In this document: in pieces, positions 1 through 11,316 of the stretch
How the letters are laid out: every line of letters starts with the position of its first letter
Position numbering within the stretch: the stretch's first letter is position 1
Assembly (NCBI GenBank): GCA_012932295.1
Contig: JAAONU010000016.1
Location: 45,415,241 to 45,479,240 of the forward strand
Direction of reading: 5' to 3'
From: Cyclina sinensis
Lineage: Eukaryota > Mollusca > Bivalvia > Venerida > Veneridae
Length of the DNA stretch: 64,000 nucleotides
Notes under the pieces: generated by a model
The model's input: the letters and a program-made list of their open reading frames with translations, nothing else
What the model was told of the DNA's origin: nothing
Database searches by the model: none
Program-made: the position numbers and the translations under genes

Positions 1-253
1 TAAATTAACTTCTGCTATAATGGTAACAATTATAAAAAAAGTCACCTTCAGAGGCTGAATCTGATCAAATTTAAGAGAGTAAGGGATAAATTGACGTGAA
101 TTTTAAGTTCTCAAGATTTCTAAAATCAACATGAGACTAAAACTTAACTTCCCATTTTAATGACTGTTACTAAGGAATAAACTGGACTCAACATAACTAT
201 TGTCAAGGTTATCACAAAATATTTCAGTGTTGCATGTGAAAACACACAAAGTT
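1..253. other. AT-rich non-coding stretch, nothing recognised
   Basis: No convincing exon, RNA gene or repeat terminus was seen here. It is probably intron of the minus-strand KDM3-like gene, whose later exons should lie to the left of the window. Confidence 0.5.
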
Positions 254-754
254 AACAAGAGGGCCAAGATGGCCCTATATCGCTCACCTGAGAATCATTG
301 CACAGAAACATCAAAAATCAGGATATAAGTCAGTAGGTCAAGGCCAAGATCATCCACAGTCAAAGTTTAATCTGCATGCAAAATTATCTAATGTTTCATT
401 GTTGTAGCTGAACAGAATGTCTTCTATTGACCCTGGATGACCCATTGACAATCCCATCCTAGATTTCATCAAGACAAACATTCTGACCAAATATTAGGAA
501 AATCGAACAATACAGCTTCTATCGCATACACAAGCTTTTTCTAAGATTTGACCCCGTGACCTAGTTTTTGATGACCCCAGATGACTCATATACAATCCCA
601 ACCTAGATTTCATCAAGACAAACATTCTGACCAAGTTTCATAAAGATCCAATGAAAAATACAGCATCTATCGCATACAAAAGGTTTATCTCAGATTTGAC
701 CATGTGACCTAGTTTTTGACCCCCGATTACCCATATTCAATCCCAACCTAGATA

Positions 755-1570
755 CAGTACGCGACAGGAGGAACTCTCGTTTTCCTCGAGGTCGTCGCGA
801 ACTACCCATTCCTTACAACGCGACCAAATCCGCCGCATTTCGAGGATCACCGCTGCGGACATGGTCACAAAATATCGCGGCGGACGTTCGCTAAATGGTT
901 CCGCGAACTTTTTCACAGGTAAGAATTGACGTATCGAGGCTCACAAAGTTCCTGATTACACGCATTTCGGCAAATTTTACGCTTTAAAATATCATTTAAA
1001 TGTATTAAACTCTCATTCTGATGCATTTGTTTACGAATGCTCGTATTTGTTAACGGAAGGAATGACAATTCAAAACCGAAAGTAATTGTTGCTTCTCGGA
1101 ACAGTTGACCCTATTTTCAGAAAATAAATCGACTGGTTTCCGAATTACACGTGGTAAAACTGCTTTCCTATATTGAAAGAAAACATACAACATGTAAACC
1201 ATACTGCAACATCTGTATCGTCTATGTGCTTGACAAAATTATTGATCGATTTTGCTATACAATAACGAGCGTTTTCAATGACGTAAGCACAGCAAATGTA
1301 TTAGAAATTTGGTTTTAATTTTACCAAATGTCACAGAATTGGCAGACGTAAAATGCACAGTTTCATTACGGTCATTTCACTAAATGTTCAGCTTATCCAG
1401 GTGAGTTATGACCCTAATTATTTTCGCACTGGTCGTCAAATATCGCCAAGATATTTCGCGATGTTGAGACATCGAGGAATTCCGTTTTTTTCCTCAATGT
1501 CGCGGCGGATATTTTTTTTCCGCGTCCGCAAAATAAAGCGGAAAATGTGAGTTCCTCCTGGCGCGTACTG
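755..1570. mobile_element. TA-flanked MITE with CAGTACGCG termini
   Basis: The element runs from CAGTACGCGACAGGAGGAAC to the inverted counterpart ending GGCGCGTACTG, giving terminal inverted repeats of about 22 bp. It is flanked by TA on both sides. The host satellite unit supplies the empty site: an uninterrupted copy near 2985 reads TAGATACCATAGAGGC, whereas here TAGATA is followed by the element and then TACCATAGAG. TA duplication and CAGT termini suggest the Tc1/mariner superfamily. There is no transposase frame, so it is non-autonomous. Related copies are at 9419-11046 and 10092-10909. Confidence 0.85.
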
Positions 1571-2042
1571 TACCATAGAGACAAACATTCTGACCAAATA
1601 TTAGGAAAATCGGATGAAAAATACAGCTTCTATCGCAAACACAAGCTTTTTCTAAGATTTGACCCCATGACCTAGTTTTTGATGATCCCAGATGACCCAT
1701 ATACAATCCCAACCTAGATTTCATTAAGACAAACATTCTGACAAAGTTTCATAAAGATCCAATGAAAAATACAGCATCTATCGCATACAAAAGGTTTATC
1801 TAAGATTTGACCATGTGACCTAGTTTTTGACCCCCGATTACCCATATTCAATCACAACCTAGATACAATAAAGACAAACATTCTGACCAAATAGTAGGAA
1901 AATCGGATGAAAAATACAGCTTCTATCGCATACACAAGCTTTTTCTAAGATTTGACCCCTTGATCTAGTTTCTGACCCCAGATGACCCATAAACAATCCC
2001 AACCTAGATCTCATCAAGACAAACATTCTGACTAAATATTAG

Positions 2043-2875
2043 AACAAGAGGGCCAAGATGGCCCTATATCGCTCACCTGAGAATCATTGCACTGAAACAT
2101 CAAAAAATCAGGATGTAAGTAAGTAGGTCAAGGCCAAGACCATCCACGGTCAAAGATTTAATCTGCATGCAAAATTATCTAATGTTTCATTGTTGTAGCC
2201 GAACAGAAGGTCTTCTAAGAATAGGCCCTGTGACCTATTTGTTGACCCTGGATGACCCATATACAATCCTGTCCTAGATTTTATCAAGACAAACATTCTG
2301 ACCAAATATTAGGAAAATCAGATGTAAAATATAGCTTCCATTGGCATACACAAGTTTTTTTCTAAGATTTGACCCCTTGACCTAGTTTTTGACCCCAGAT
2401 GACCCATATAAAATCCCAACCTAGATCTCATCAAGACAAACATTCTGACAAAATATTAGGAAAATCCAATGGAAAATACAGCCTCTATCGCATACACAAG
2501 GTTTTTCTAAGATTTGACCCAGTAACCTAGTTATTTACCCCATTTAACCCGTATACTATCCCAACCTGGATCTCATCAAGACAAACATTCTGACAAAATA
2601 TTAGGAAAATCGAATGAAAAATACAGCTTCTATCGCATACACAAGGTTTTCCTTAGACTGGACCCTGTGACCTAGTTTTTGACCCCAGATGACCCGTATA
2701 CAATCCCAACCTAGATTTCATCAAGACAAACATTCTGAACAAGTTTCATAAAGATCCAATAAAAAATACAGCCTCTATGGCATACACAAGGCAAATGTGA
2801 ACAGACAGACGACGGACAGACGCCGAACATCTAGCGATCACAATAGCTCATCCTGAGCATTCGCTCAGGTGAGCT
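2043..2875 (+). repeat. Hairpin-ended tandem-repeat element B, nested in element A
   Basis: A second complete left terminus (AACAAGAGGGCCAAGATGGC) appears at 2043 in the middle of an A-type unit. A complete right terminus (CTCAGGTGAGCT) appears at 2871-2875, after which the interrupted unit resumes with AATCCAATGG. The core units match those of element A. No clear target-site duplication is visible at the junctions. Confidence 0.75.
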
Positions 2876-3571
2876 AAAAATCCAATGGAAAAAAACAGCC
2901 TCTATCACATACACAAGGTTTATCTAAAATTTCACCCTGTGACCTAGTTTTTGATCCCAGACGACCCATATACAATCCCAACGTAGATACCATAGAGGCA
3001 AACATTCTGACCAAATATTAGGAAAATCGGATGAAAAATACAGCTTCTATAGCATACACAAAGTTTTTCTAAGATTGGACCCCGTGACCTAGTTTTTGAT
3101 CCCAGATGACCCATATACAATCCCAACCTAGATTTCATCAAGACAAATATTCTGACCAAATATTAGGAAAATCAAATGAAAAATACAGCTTCTATCGCAT
3201 ACACAAGGTTTTTCTTAGATTGGACCCCGTGACCTTGTTTTTGACCCCAGATGACCCATATACAATCCCAACCTAGATTTTATCAAGACAAACATTTTGA
3301 CCAAATATTTGGAAAGTTGGATGAAAAATACAGCTTCTATGGCATACACAAGGTTTTTCTTAGATTTGACCCCATGACCTAGTTTTTGACCCCAGATGAC
3401 CCATATACAATCCCAACCTAGATTTCATCAAGACAAACATTCTGACCAAGTTTCATAAAGATCCAATGAAAAATACAGCCTCTATCGCATAAACAAGGCC
3501 AATGTGAACAGACAGACGACAGACATCCAGCGAACACAATAGCTCACCCTAAGCATTCACTCAGGTGAGCT

Positions 3572-6311
3572 AAAAATAGGCAATGTTCCGGCATTTATGT
3601 GCACTGTTTCAATTCTTATGCAACAGAACAATGCAATTTCTCAAGAAGTTGTTACTTTTATATGTGTTTACCTCTATTTGTTTATTAGGCAGCAATTTGG
3701 ATAATTTGGTACATATGTATTACCTTGACCCACTGATGTATGAACAAGTTTTGTTGGAAAAACACTAAATCAAAGGTAAATAAAAGTTTCATAAACTAGT
3801 TTGTTTTTATCCATTTCGTAGACTTCTGCCCCAATGATTGAGGCAACCCCCTAAAAACTAGGCAATAAAATTTCAAGGTTTGATAGTGTTGATTCAAATA
3901 TTACATCTACCTAATAACTTGACAACAAAGACAGGTACCCCCAGGTACTAATATCAATATTTGCTAGGAGATCAAAAGGTTAGCTCAAGATTTTCTGTTT
4001 GCCTATTTATAACCCACATAAATCATACTCAGGGGGCTTCTCAAACTTGATTTTCTTACTAACCTTTCTTAAACATGTAAAATATGACATATTTCGCAAA
4101 AGAAACAGCTCAACATCCATGCAGAAAAATAATATTCCCTGCACTTACAATGATCTCCTGGCCTTGCAAAAAGACAATTTCAACACAGAGACAAACTTAA
4201 AAACTGTTTGGTCAAATTTTGCTGTAGCCGACTTCCAATTAATTCCGCTAAATATGTTACAGATGACAGTTTATGCATGAACAAACATCAACATTTTCAT
4301 TTGAAACAGGCTTAAAACAAACAACAGCTGTTTAATCAACATCTATGTCCCAACAAGTATTATGGAGAACCGTCAACAACATAACTATTCATGAATGAAT
4401 CTTAACAAAAATCATACAAGTTTTGAGGAAGTCTACCTATCATCAAGACAGTTTTCATCAGAGACCAGACAATAAAAAAATACAGCATTAGCAATGTCAA
4501 AAAGATTTATCTCCTACTGGACAGTATTTCCTGGTTCAGTGTAAGCTAATACTGCAGAGACCACAGATTAGATCTGGTATGGAGTTTTTACAAAAACTGT
4601 AGTAACTAAGATGACCTCAGCTTATGCTAAATTTTCGTTTACTTCATAATTTGTCTGGTCACTTTTAAACACCATTCAAAAGTATTCGGAATAGTGACTA
4701 TAGTCAGACCTTTCTATCCAATATGGTCCAATCAAAATCTTTTCTGCATCTTCACTGCAACGAACAATCAGACTTTAGTCGAACCAAATATAGTTTTAAA
4801 TGAAACGATCCTAAGTTCTACAGACAGTCTCTTTAGTTTTTGCCAAAAGTCAGCCACTGTGTAATACCAGGGGCTATAAAATTCCTAACTTGTACAACTG
4901 GGATTTAAATCAAATGGCATGACATGCATTTTTGTATTAATGTGTTATAAAGTGAAAATACTGAAGGGAAAACCCACATGGCTATAAAGAATACACTAAC
5001 GATTATTACTAACTATAGAAAATACTTTTAACCCACAGCTGCTGTACAGCTAGGCTGACAATAATTCATATTTCTGTCAAGAAAGCCAGTACACTCGTTT
5101 ATCACTGTCACTAACTCAGCAAGCAAACCATTTGCTGGTACACAACATACTGGCAAAAATTATACTGATCGTTTTTCTTTCCAGTGGGGACAATAAAGCA
5201 ATTTGTAACAGTGAACAGTGAATATATTTCAAATTACCACACTAAGCTAAACAGTAATATTAGTATCCATTTCTTTCCATGTAGCCAGTATAAAACATTT
5301 CCGTAAAATGTATTATTCTGCAAATGTAACAGGAAACACCCAGTGTCAGAGACATCCTTACCAACCTTCCCACAATACAGACATGTAAAAGTAAATGCTA
5401 TTTTCATGTGAATAAATACATAAATATTTGTTTCCCTTTGACAGCCATATATATTCAGTTCCCGAATGTTAAAGAATAGAAGTATACAATCAAACACAGT
5501 TCAAGAGTTGATGGTTTTGGAACACCACTCACAACTAGTGCCATTCTACTGAAACAGTTGTCAATGGAAACAGCTTCGGAACTTTGTTACAAACAATTTG
5601 TACAACTGCAAACTTTCACAATATTTCTACTGACAATAGTTCCCTTTCTCCAAAATAATGTAGCTTTTGAGGCTTGAGAAGACCATGACCTTTACTCCAG
5701 TTTGTGAGACATACTACTCAATTATCAATAACAACATAATCTAAAGCTACACTTATCAATCCCTCTCTCATCTCAATCCTAACTTAACTATGCCTATAAT
5801 GTAACATGAATAATGCTACTGAAATGTAATAATGCTTTACAATAATCCACCACTGAGCAAATTTTCATTTAAAAGTTGATCAGAACATGATAAAGGTCAA
5901 GGTCGATGAAATTCTTGTTGATCTTTCCAACACTGTGAAGGAACTTTCAAATAGACAACAGCTTATATCATACTTAGGAAAATCTATAGGGGAACAGAAA
6001 AGCAAGAGAACTTAATCAACATTATCATTTACAAACACAATGTGAAGGTTGCAGCTTCACTTCAAAGTGCATCTTAAAAGACAAAGACTTAATTGAATGC
6101 TGCAATTTACATAAAGTTAAAAACATCTGCTAGTATTCTGCCTCTTATTTAAGTCGGGGAAACAAACATAAAGTCACAATACATTAAAAGAACAATGTAG
6201 CACAAATGTATCAAAACAAGTGGCCTTTTCTTTCAAAGACAAAATCTTTGGTGTGATAACAAACTTAAGCCGATAATTTTGGGTCACATATCTAATCCTG
6301 ATCTGTAACAC
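3572..6311. other. AT-rich non-coding stretch, presumed KDM3 intron
   Basis: No exon with plausible splice sites, no RNA gene and no repeat terminus was recognised. Open frames of 60-93 codons here have no recognisable content. A diverged KDM3 exon could have been missed by eye. Confidence 0.4.
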
Positions 6312-7573
6312 CAGAGCATTCCCCAGGCCGAATTAGCGCCCCGGCAGCAGGGCGCTTGATTTTCATGATCCAAGTTACCGGGCCGCTTGAATTTCGGCTT
6401 GCACGTTAATTTTAGAGGCGGGGCGCTTGAAAGTTTTAGAGCAGCAGACAATTGCTTATCACTGAATTGTTACTTAATATACACAGCAGCCGTCGCATTG
6501 TGTCATCGATCAATAAATCCCGTGTTATGACAGGATGTATGGATAAACATGTGACTGCTAATAATGGGCTATATTTTGAAAAGTAATTTAAAGAAATATG
6601 TTTTATGATCATATGGCGTTAATTGCTCTTGATTGAAAATCGTTTGTTTGAGCTATTTTAAGATATATAGTCTGAAACAGGGGACAATTTTTCTCGGACA
6701 ACTGACTGTAAACAAAATTTTTGCCCTGGACAGCTCTCATTTTGACAGTCAGAAATAACTGTCCAAAAACACAGTCCACTCTAATAAACAGTCGATTTCT
6801 AACCATGTTGAAATTAGTTCTGACATTCCATAAGCACCAACTAAATGAAAATATCTCGGATAGTCCGTTTGTCACCTGTTTTAGGACCCCGTCGTATTTT
6901 TTCTTTTTATTTAGAGAAAACTGCATCTTGGAGACACAGCAACCTTACAAAATTTAATTTATTGATTAAGATGAATGGTCAAGATTTGATCATTTGTACC
7001 AGTTATTTTCTTTTGTCATTGTGAAAGTTTGTTTTTCTCTTGAAAATTTCAGTCATTCATTGCCTTCAAAAAATGTACTCAGTTCAACTTCAACTCATTA
7101 CTGCAAAAAGTCCATACTGACTATACTAGGCAGTTTCTGTTGAAAGATTTCATAAGACCATAAAGGTTTCCTTCCTTCTAAAAACATGTATCTGTATATA
7201 TTTTGTTTCTTTTTTTAAATATGATGACAGAATAAAACTATTTATTTATAATGCTCACTAAAACACTGATTTTAGGACAACTCTGTTTTGCCATGGTCAG
7301 TTGTCCCAAACTCATACTCAGAAAAATTTGCAGAGCCTTTGATTATATTATTTTGCACCTATTTATGATTATATATTAAAGATGGTGAAAGGTATTAAAA
7401 ATATGTTTATACTGAACACAGTTTGTTTGTTTAAACTCCCATTAAACATACCCCAAAATGATTCATTTCATTGTAAGGATTTAAAAAAATTTCGACATGC
7501 GGGAGGGGGGTTACCCCCACCTGCACCCACCCCCTCACAGTTGCGCTTAGAAAATTTTCTGGGGAAGGCCCTG
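6312..7573. mobile_element. DNA transposon derivative with CAGRGC termini and 5 bp duplication
   Basis: The left end reads CAGAGCATTCCCCAG and the right end is its inverted match, CTGGGGAAGGCCCTG. AACAC flanks both ends (6307-6311 and 7574-7578). The left part is GC-rich, with repeated GGGCGCTTGA phrases. An internal segment around 6845-6990 is clearly related to 37070-37215 in the element at 36446-37607. The 5 bp duplication with CAGGG-type ends would fit a hAT5-like family. No transposase is visible. Two 78-105 residue frames inside it look incidental. Confidence 0.72.
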
Positions 7574-9418
7574 AACACTATTAATGCATAGTCTTGCAGA
7601 CAAAAGGTGGAAACAAAATCACTACAAAATAACTGAAGTAATTGTAACAGAATGAAGGGTGTCACTGGTATAAGAATACTACTATCTGTATCTCCTATTT
7701 TCCCTTTACAGTCTGAATCCCCATCCTAGAGCAATGGCAATTTGTCAAAATCCCTGAAATGGGAGATGCTATACATAACGAATGACCTGGGATCTAAAAT
7801 TCAGCTGAAGTCTATTTTGTAGGACTCGGAACCTGCAGAGAATGGTCTTCTGTCAAAAGTCCTGTGTATGCCCACCTGCTCCCCCCTGAGGCAAAATACT
7901 GATATGCAGTGTATCATAGCTTAGCATAACTGAATTCTTTAGAAGGAAGGGGACTAACTGTACCAACAATATTTTTACTCAAAACACTCAAGCTTCACTG
8001 AATTTCCATGAACAGTTTTCATAAAGCTGGCCTTGATTTTCTGCTCAACCACAAAAGAAGTCAATTTAAAATTTTATCAGACCTCAAAGATATGGTAAAT
8101 CAATACACTTACTGTACAGATAAAAGAATGAGAAATGATCGAACAATGTCAATGTACGTCCACACTAGACAAAGGACAGTGATATGAAAGGACATTAAAT
8201 GTGAAGGCAATTTATCGACACAAATCTCAATATTTCCTAGTTGCTTCCCTATCAGATCAATACAAACTGGATTGATTCAACTTTCATCTACTATAAACAT
8301 GATAAAGTCATGCATAACTGATCCAGCAAAGCAAAACATGATTACCATAATATTTCACCATTAACGCACACAAAAATGTCCTCTAAAATAAGAGTATCTG
8401 GCCGAATGCCATCTTCTTTTTGTAAGTAATCAAGAGCGTAAGTTTAACGTTCTCAACAAAGTATGGGAACGGGGATTTTCTAATGACAGACTTGAACTTT
8501 GATTTTCATCAGTAGCTTCTCTTGGCACTGCTCTGTTTGAAGTGTTCTAAATGAAATAAAAAAAAAAATCTACCAGAAATAAATGTTAAACAGCTGCCAA
8601 AAATTTAAGAGCATGTCTTACATAAAGTGATTCAGAACCTGCTGTGACCTACTGAGTGCTTAGACTCAATTATAGCAACTACTTCACTTTAACACACAAT
8701 GCATTGCAAAGGTGGCCTACAGTTCAATCAAAGATAAATTTGAGAACAAAAAAGTCACGAAATATGCCTCCATATCATCTTTCTTGTAAAACAAGTCTAT
8801 TGGACAGCAAAAAGAAGGAAGAGATATCTATGTATTAGAAAGGGTACAAAATTTCATGAATGTAAAAGATTATCTTTATAACAAGACAATGACTCAGTGT
8901 TCTATTTTTAGCATACGCCCTAGTCTTTTGTCAAAAATAACAATTTACTGTGACAAAAACAACCTGGTTTTACAATGAAAATAATTGCTATGGCAGGAAC
9001 TAATTTTCCAAGAAGGAAAATCACTGTTTCCAACCTTGTTTACAGCTGATAAGTTCTCATGCTGTCAAAACAACGAGGCCTTGTTTGAACGTTGTTTTTT
9101 CTTCTATTCCTATGTAAAACCTATTCAGCATTTAGCTAACATCACTTCTGAGCAATACTCCTACAACCACTCTATAGATCAACTAGAAGGAAATTCCAAC
9201 TATCACAGTTGCATTAAGTAACTGGTTCAAACATGAAAGTATAATCCTCAGCCATACAGCTACTTGACCACAGGTAGTCACAGTATAACTGAATGAAAGC
9301 TTTTCAGAATACAACACATTCTAAAGTTTGCATCTTATAGATTCATTTACTTGACTGTGCAATCTAAGTGGATTTTCTTATTAAATTTTTATTTCTGTCT
9401 TCAGACAAAAGTAAAATA
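7574..9418. other. AT-rich non-coding stretch, presumed KDM3 intron
   Basis: No recognised gene. A possible minus-strand alternative terminal exon near 8432-8550 was considered and not called, because it resembles nothing in KDM3 proteins. Confidence 0.4.
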
Positions 9419-11046
9419 CAGTTAACGCCAGGAGGAACTCTTGTTTTCAAGTCATCACGGACTACCCATTCCATAAAACATGACCAATTAGACCTCATTT
9501 CGAGCATCCCCGGCGTGGACATGGTCACCAAATATCGCGGTGGGCATTTGCTAAATGGTTCTGTGAACTTTTTCACAGGTAAATATTGATATCGAGACTC
9601 ACATAGTTCCTGATTACATGCATTTCGGCAAATTTACACTTTAAAAATATCAAATAAATGTTTAAAACTCTCATTCTGATGCATCTGTTTACGAATGCTC
9701 CTATTTGTTAACTCAAAGAATCAATGACAATTCAAAGCAATTGCTTCTCGAAACAGCTTACCATATTTTCAGAAAATAAATTGACTGGTTTCCAATTGAG
9801 ACGTGTTAAAACTGCTTTCCTATTTAAAGAAAACATAAACCTTGCTGTGACATCTGTATCGTCTATGTTGGCAAAACTTATTGATTTATTTTGCTATATA
9901 CAGTGTAATAACAAGCGTTTTCAAAATTTCAACTACGAAAGTACACAATAAACCTACACAGCAAATGTAATTGAAATTTGGTTTTAATTTTACCAAAGTC
10001 ACAAAATTTGTAAACGTAAAATGCACAGTTTCATTTATACAGTCATCTCATTAAATGTTCAGCTAATCCAGGTAAGTTATGACCCTAATTACTGTACGTG
10101 CCACGAGGAACTCAGATTTTCCGCTTTTTTTGTGCGGACGCTGAAAAAGAAATATCCGCCGCAACAACGAGGAAAAAGACAGACGTCCTCGATGTCTCAA
10201 CATTGCGAAATATCTCGGCAATATTTGATGACCAACACGAAATTAATTAGGGTCATAACTCACCTGGATAAGCTGAACATTTAATGAAATGACCGTTATG
10301 AAACTGTGGATTTTACGTCTACCAGTTATGTGACATAAGGTAAAATTAAAACCAAATTTGCTGTGTGACTTATTGTGTTCTTCTATCGTTAAAATTTTGA
10401 CAAGGCTTGTTATTACATAGCAAAATCGATCAATAATTTTTTGCCAAGCGCCTGGACAATACAGATGTCGCAGTAGGGTTTACATGTTGTTTGTTTTCTT
10501 TAAAAAGGAAAACAGTTTTAACACGTGCAATCAGAAACCAGTCAGTTTATTTTCTGACAATATGGTCAGCTGTTTCAAGAAGCAATTGCTTTGAATTGTC
10601 ATTCTGTGCGTTAACAAATAGGTGCATTCGTAAACAAATGCATCAGAATGAGAGTTTTATTCATTTATTTGATATTTTGAAAGCGTTAAATTCGCCGAAA
10701 TGCATGTAATTGGGAACTGTGAGTGCCTCGTTATCAGTAATTTTACCTGTGAAAATGTTCGCGGAACCATTTAGCGGACGTCCGCTGCGATATTTGGTGA
10801 CCATGTCCGCGGTGGGCGTCCTCGAAATTCGGTGGATTTGGTCGCTTTTACATAATGGGTAGTCCATGACGACTTCGAGGAAAACGAGAGTTCCTCGTGG
10901 CGCGTACTGTAATTTTGAAATGTCAAATCTTTGCGATGTCCAGACATCGATGAAATCCATCTTTTTCCTCACTGTCCCGACGGATATTTCTTTTTCCTCG
11001 TCCGCTCAAGATAGCGGAATATGAGAGTTCCTCCTGGCATGTACTG
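9419..11046. mobile_element. TA-flanked MITE (CAGTACGCG family), split by a nested copy
   Basis: The outer copy begins CAGTTAACGCCAGGAGGAAC and ends with the inverted terminus CCTGGCATGTACTG. TA lies on both sides (9417-9418 and 11047-11048). It is collinear with 755-1570 up to the phrase GTTATGACCCTAATTA. It is then interrupted by an opposite-strand copy at 10092-10909 and resumes with TAATTTTGAAATGTCAAAT. Without the insertion and the duplicated TA it is about 808 bp, close to the 816 bp of the copy at 755. It is non-coding. Confidence 0.82.
10092..10909. mobile_element. Second CAGTAC-family MITE nested in the first
   Basis: This 818 bp copy lies in reverse orientation inside the MITE at 9419-11046. 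It runs from CTGTACGTGCCACGAGGAAC to GTTCCTCGTGGCGCGTACTG and is flanked by TA (10090-10091 and 10910-10911). Its internal phrases, such as GGTCATAACTCACCTGGATA, are the reverse complement of those in the outer copy. The nesting shows that copies transposed at different times. Confidence 0.82.
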
Positions 11047-11199
11047 TAGATCAAACTGACAGCAACATCTCTTCTGTATCCCTTCTTTATTTTTACTCCC
11101 AGTACCTGGAGATACACTTCTGTCTACTTTCTACAGTATTCTTTATCCTAGAAGTTGTCCGAGTTTCAAACCTAAATTTAGTTCAATCAAATATCTTAC

Positions 11200-11316
11200 C
11201 TGAAATATTTGTATTTCTTTCTCCTCTACCAGACCTAGGAACCTGTCCACAAGGAATTCTACCGGCTTCCTCTTACAGCCTGCCAGCCCCGCCTTGTCCA
11301 CCACTGCTCGGAAACT
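11200..11316 (-). CDS. KDM3: KDM3-like exon 3 (residues 104-142)
   Basis: The acceptor is TATTGCAG and the donor CAG|GTAAGA; it is 117 bases, phase 0 at both ends. It encodes SFRAVVDKAGLAG, KPVEFLVDRFLGL and ends EIQIFQ. KDM3B has PLVDKLGLG, PVEYLLD and LHLFQ in the same order. The next exon was not found to the left and probably lies outside the window. Confidence 0.9.

Larger units (their letters stand above)
254..3571 (+). repeat. Hairpin-ended tandem-repeat element A, interrupted by two insertions
   Basis: The left end is AACAAGAGGGCC followed by a GGGCCA/TGGCCC-type hairpin and then CGCTCACCTGAG. The right end is a second hairpin built from CTCACC and GGTGAGC and finishing GGTGAGCTAAAAA. 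Between them lie units of about 147 bp, each with the phrases GTGACCTAGTTTTTGA, AGATGACCCATATACAATCC and ATCAAGACAAACATTCTGAC. A MITE (755-1570) and a same-family element (2043-2875) are inserted in it. It lies in the presumed KDM3 intron and has no coding potential. The superfamily is uncertain; a non-autonomous Helentron/Helitron-type element with a satellite core is one possibility. Confidence 0.75.

Noticed and set aside
6609..6957. 105- and 78-codon frames on opposite strands
   Set aside because: They lie inside the CAGRGC element and have no transposase motif.
8432..8550. Possible minus-strand terminal exon (acceptor ATTTCATTTAG, about 38 codons beginning NTSNRAVPRE, then stop)
   Set aside because: The phase would fit KDM3-like exon 3, but the peptide matches nothing in KDM3 proteins and no polyadenylation signal was noted.
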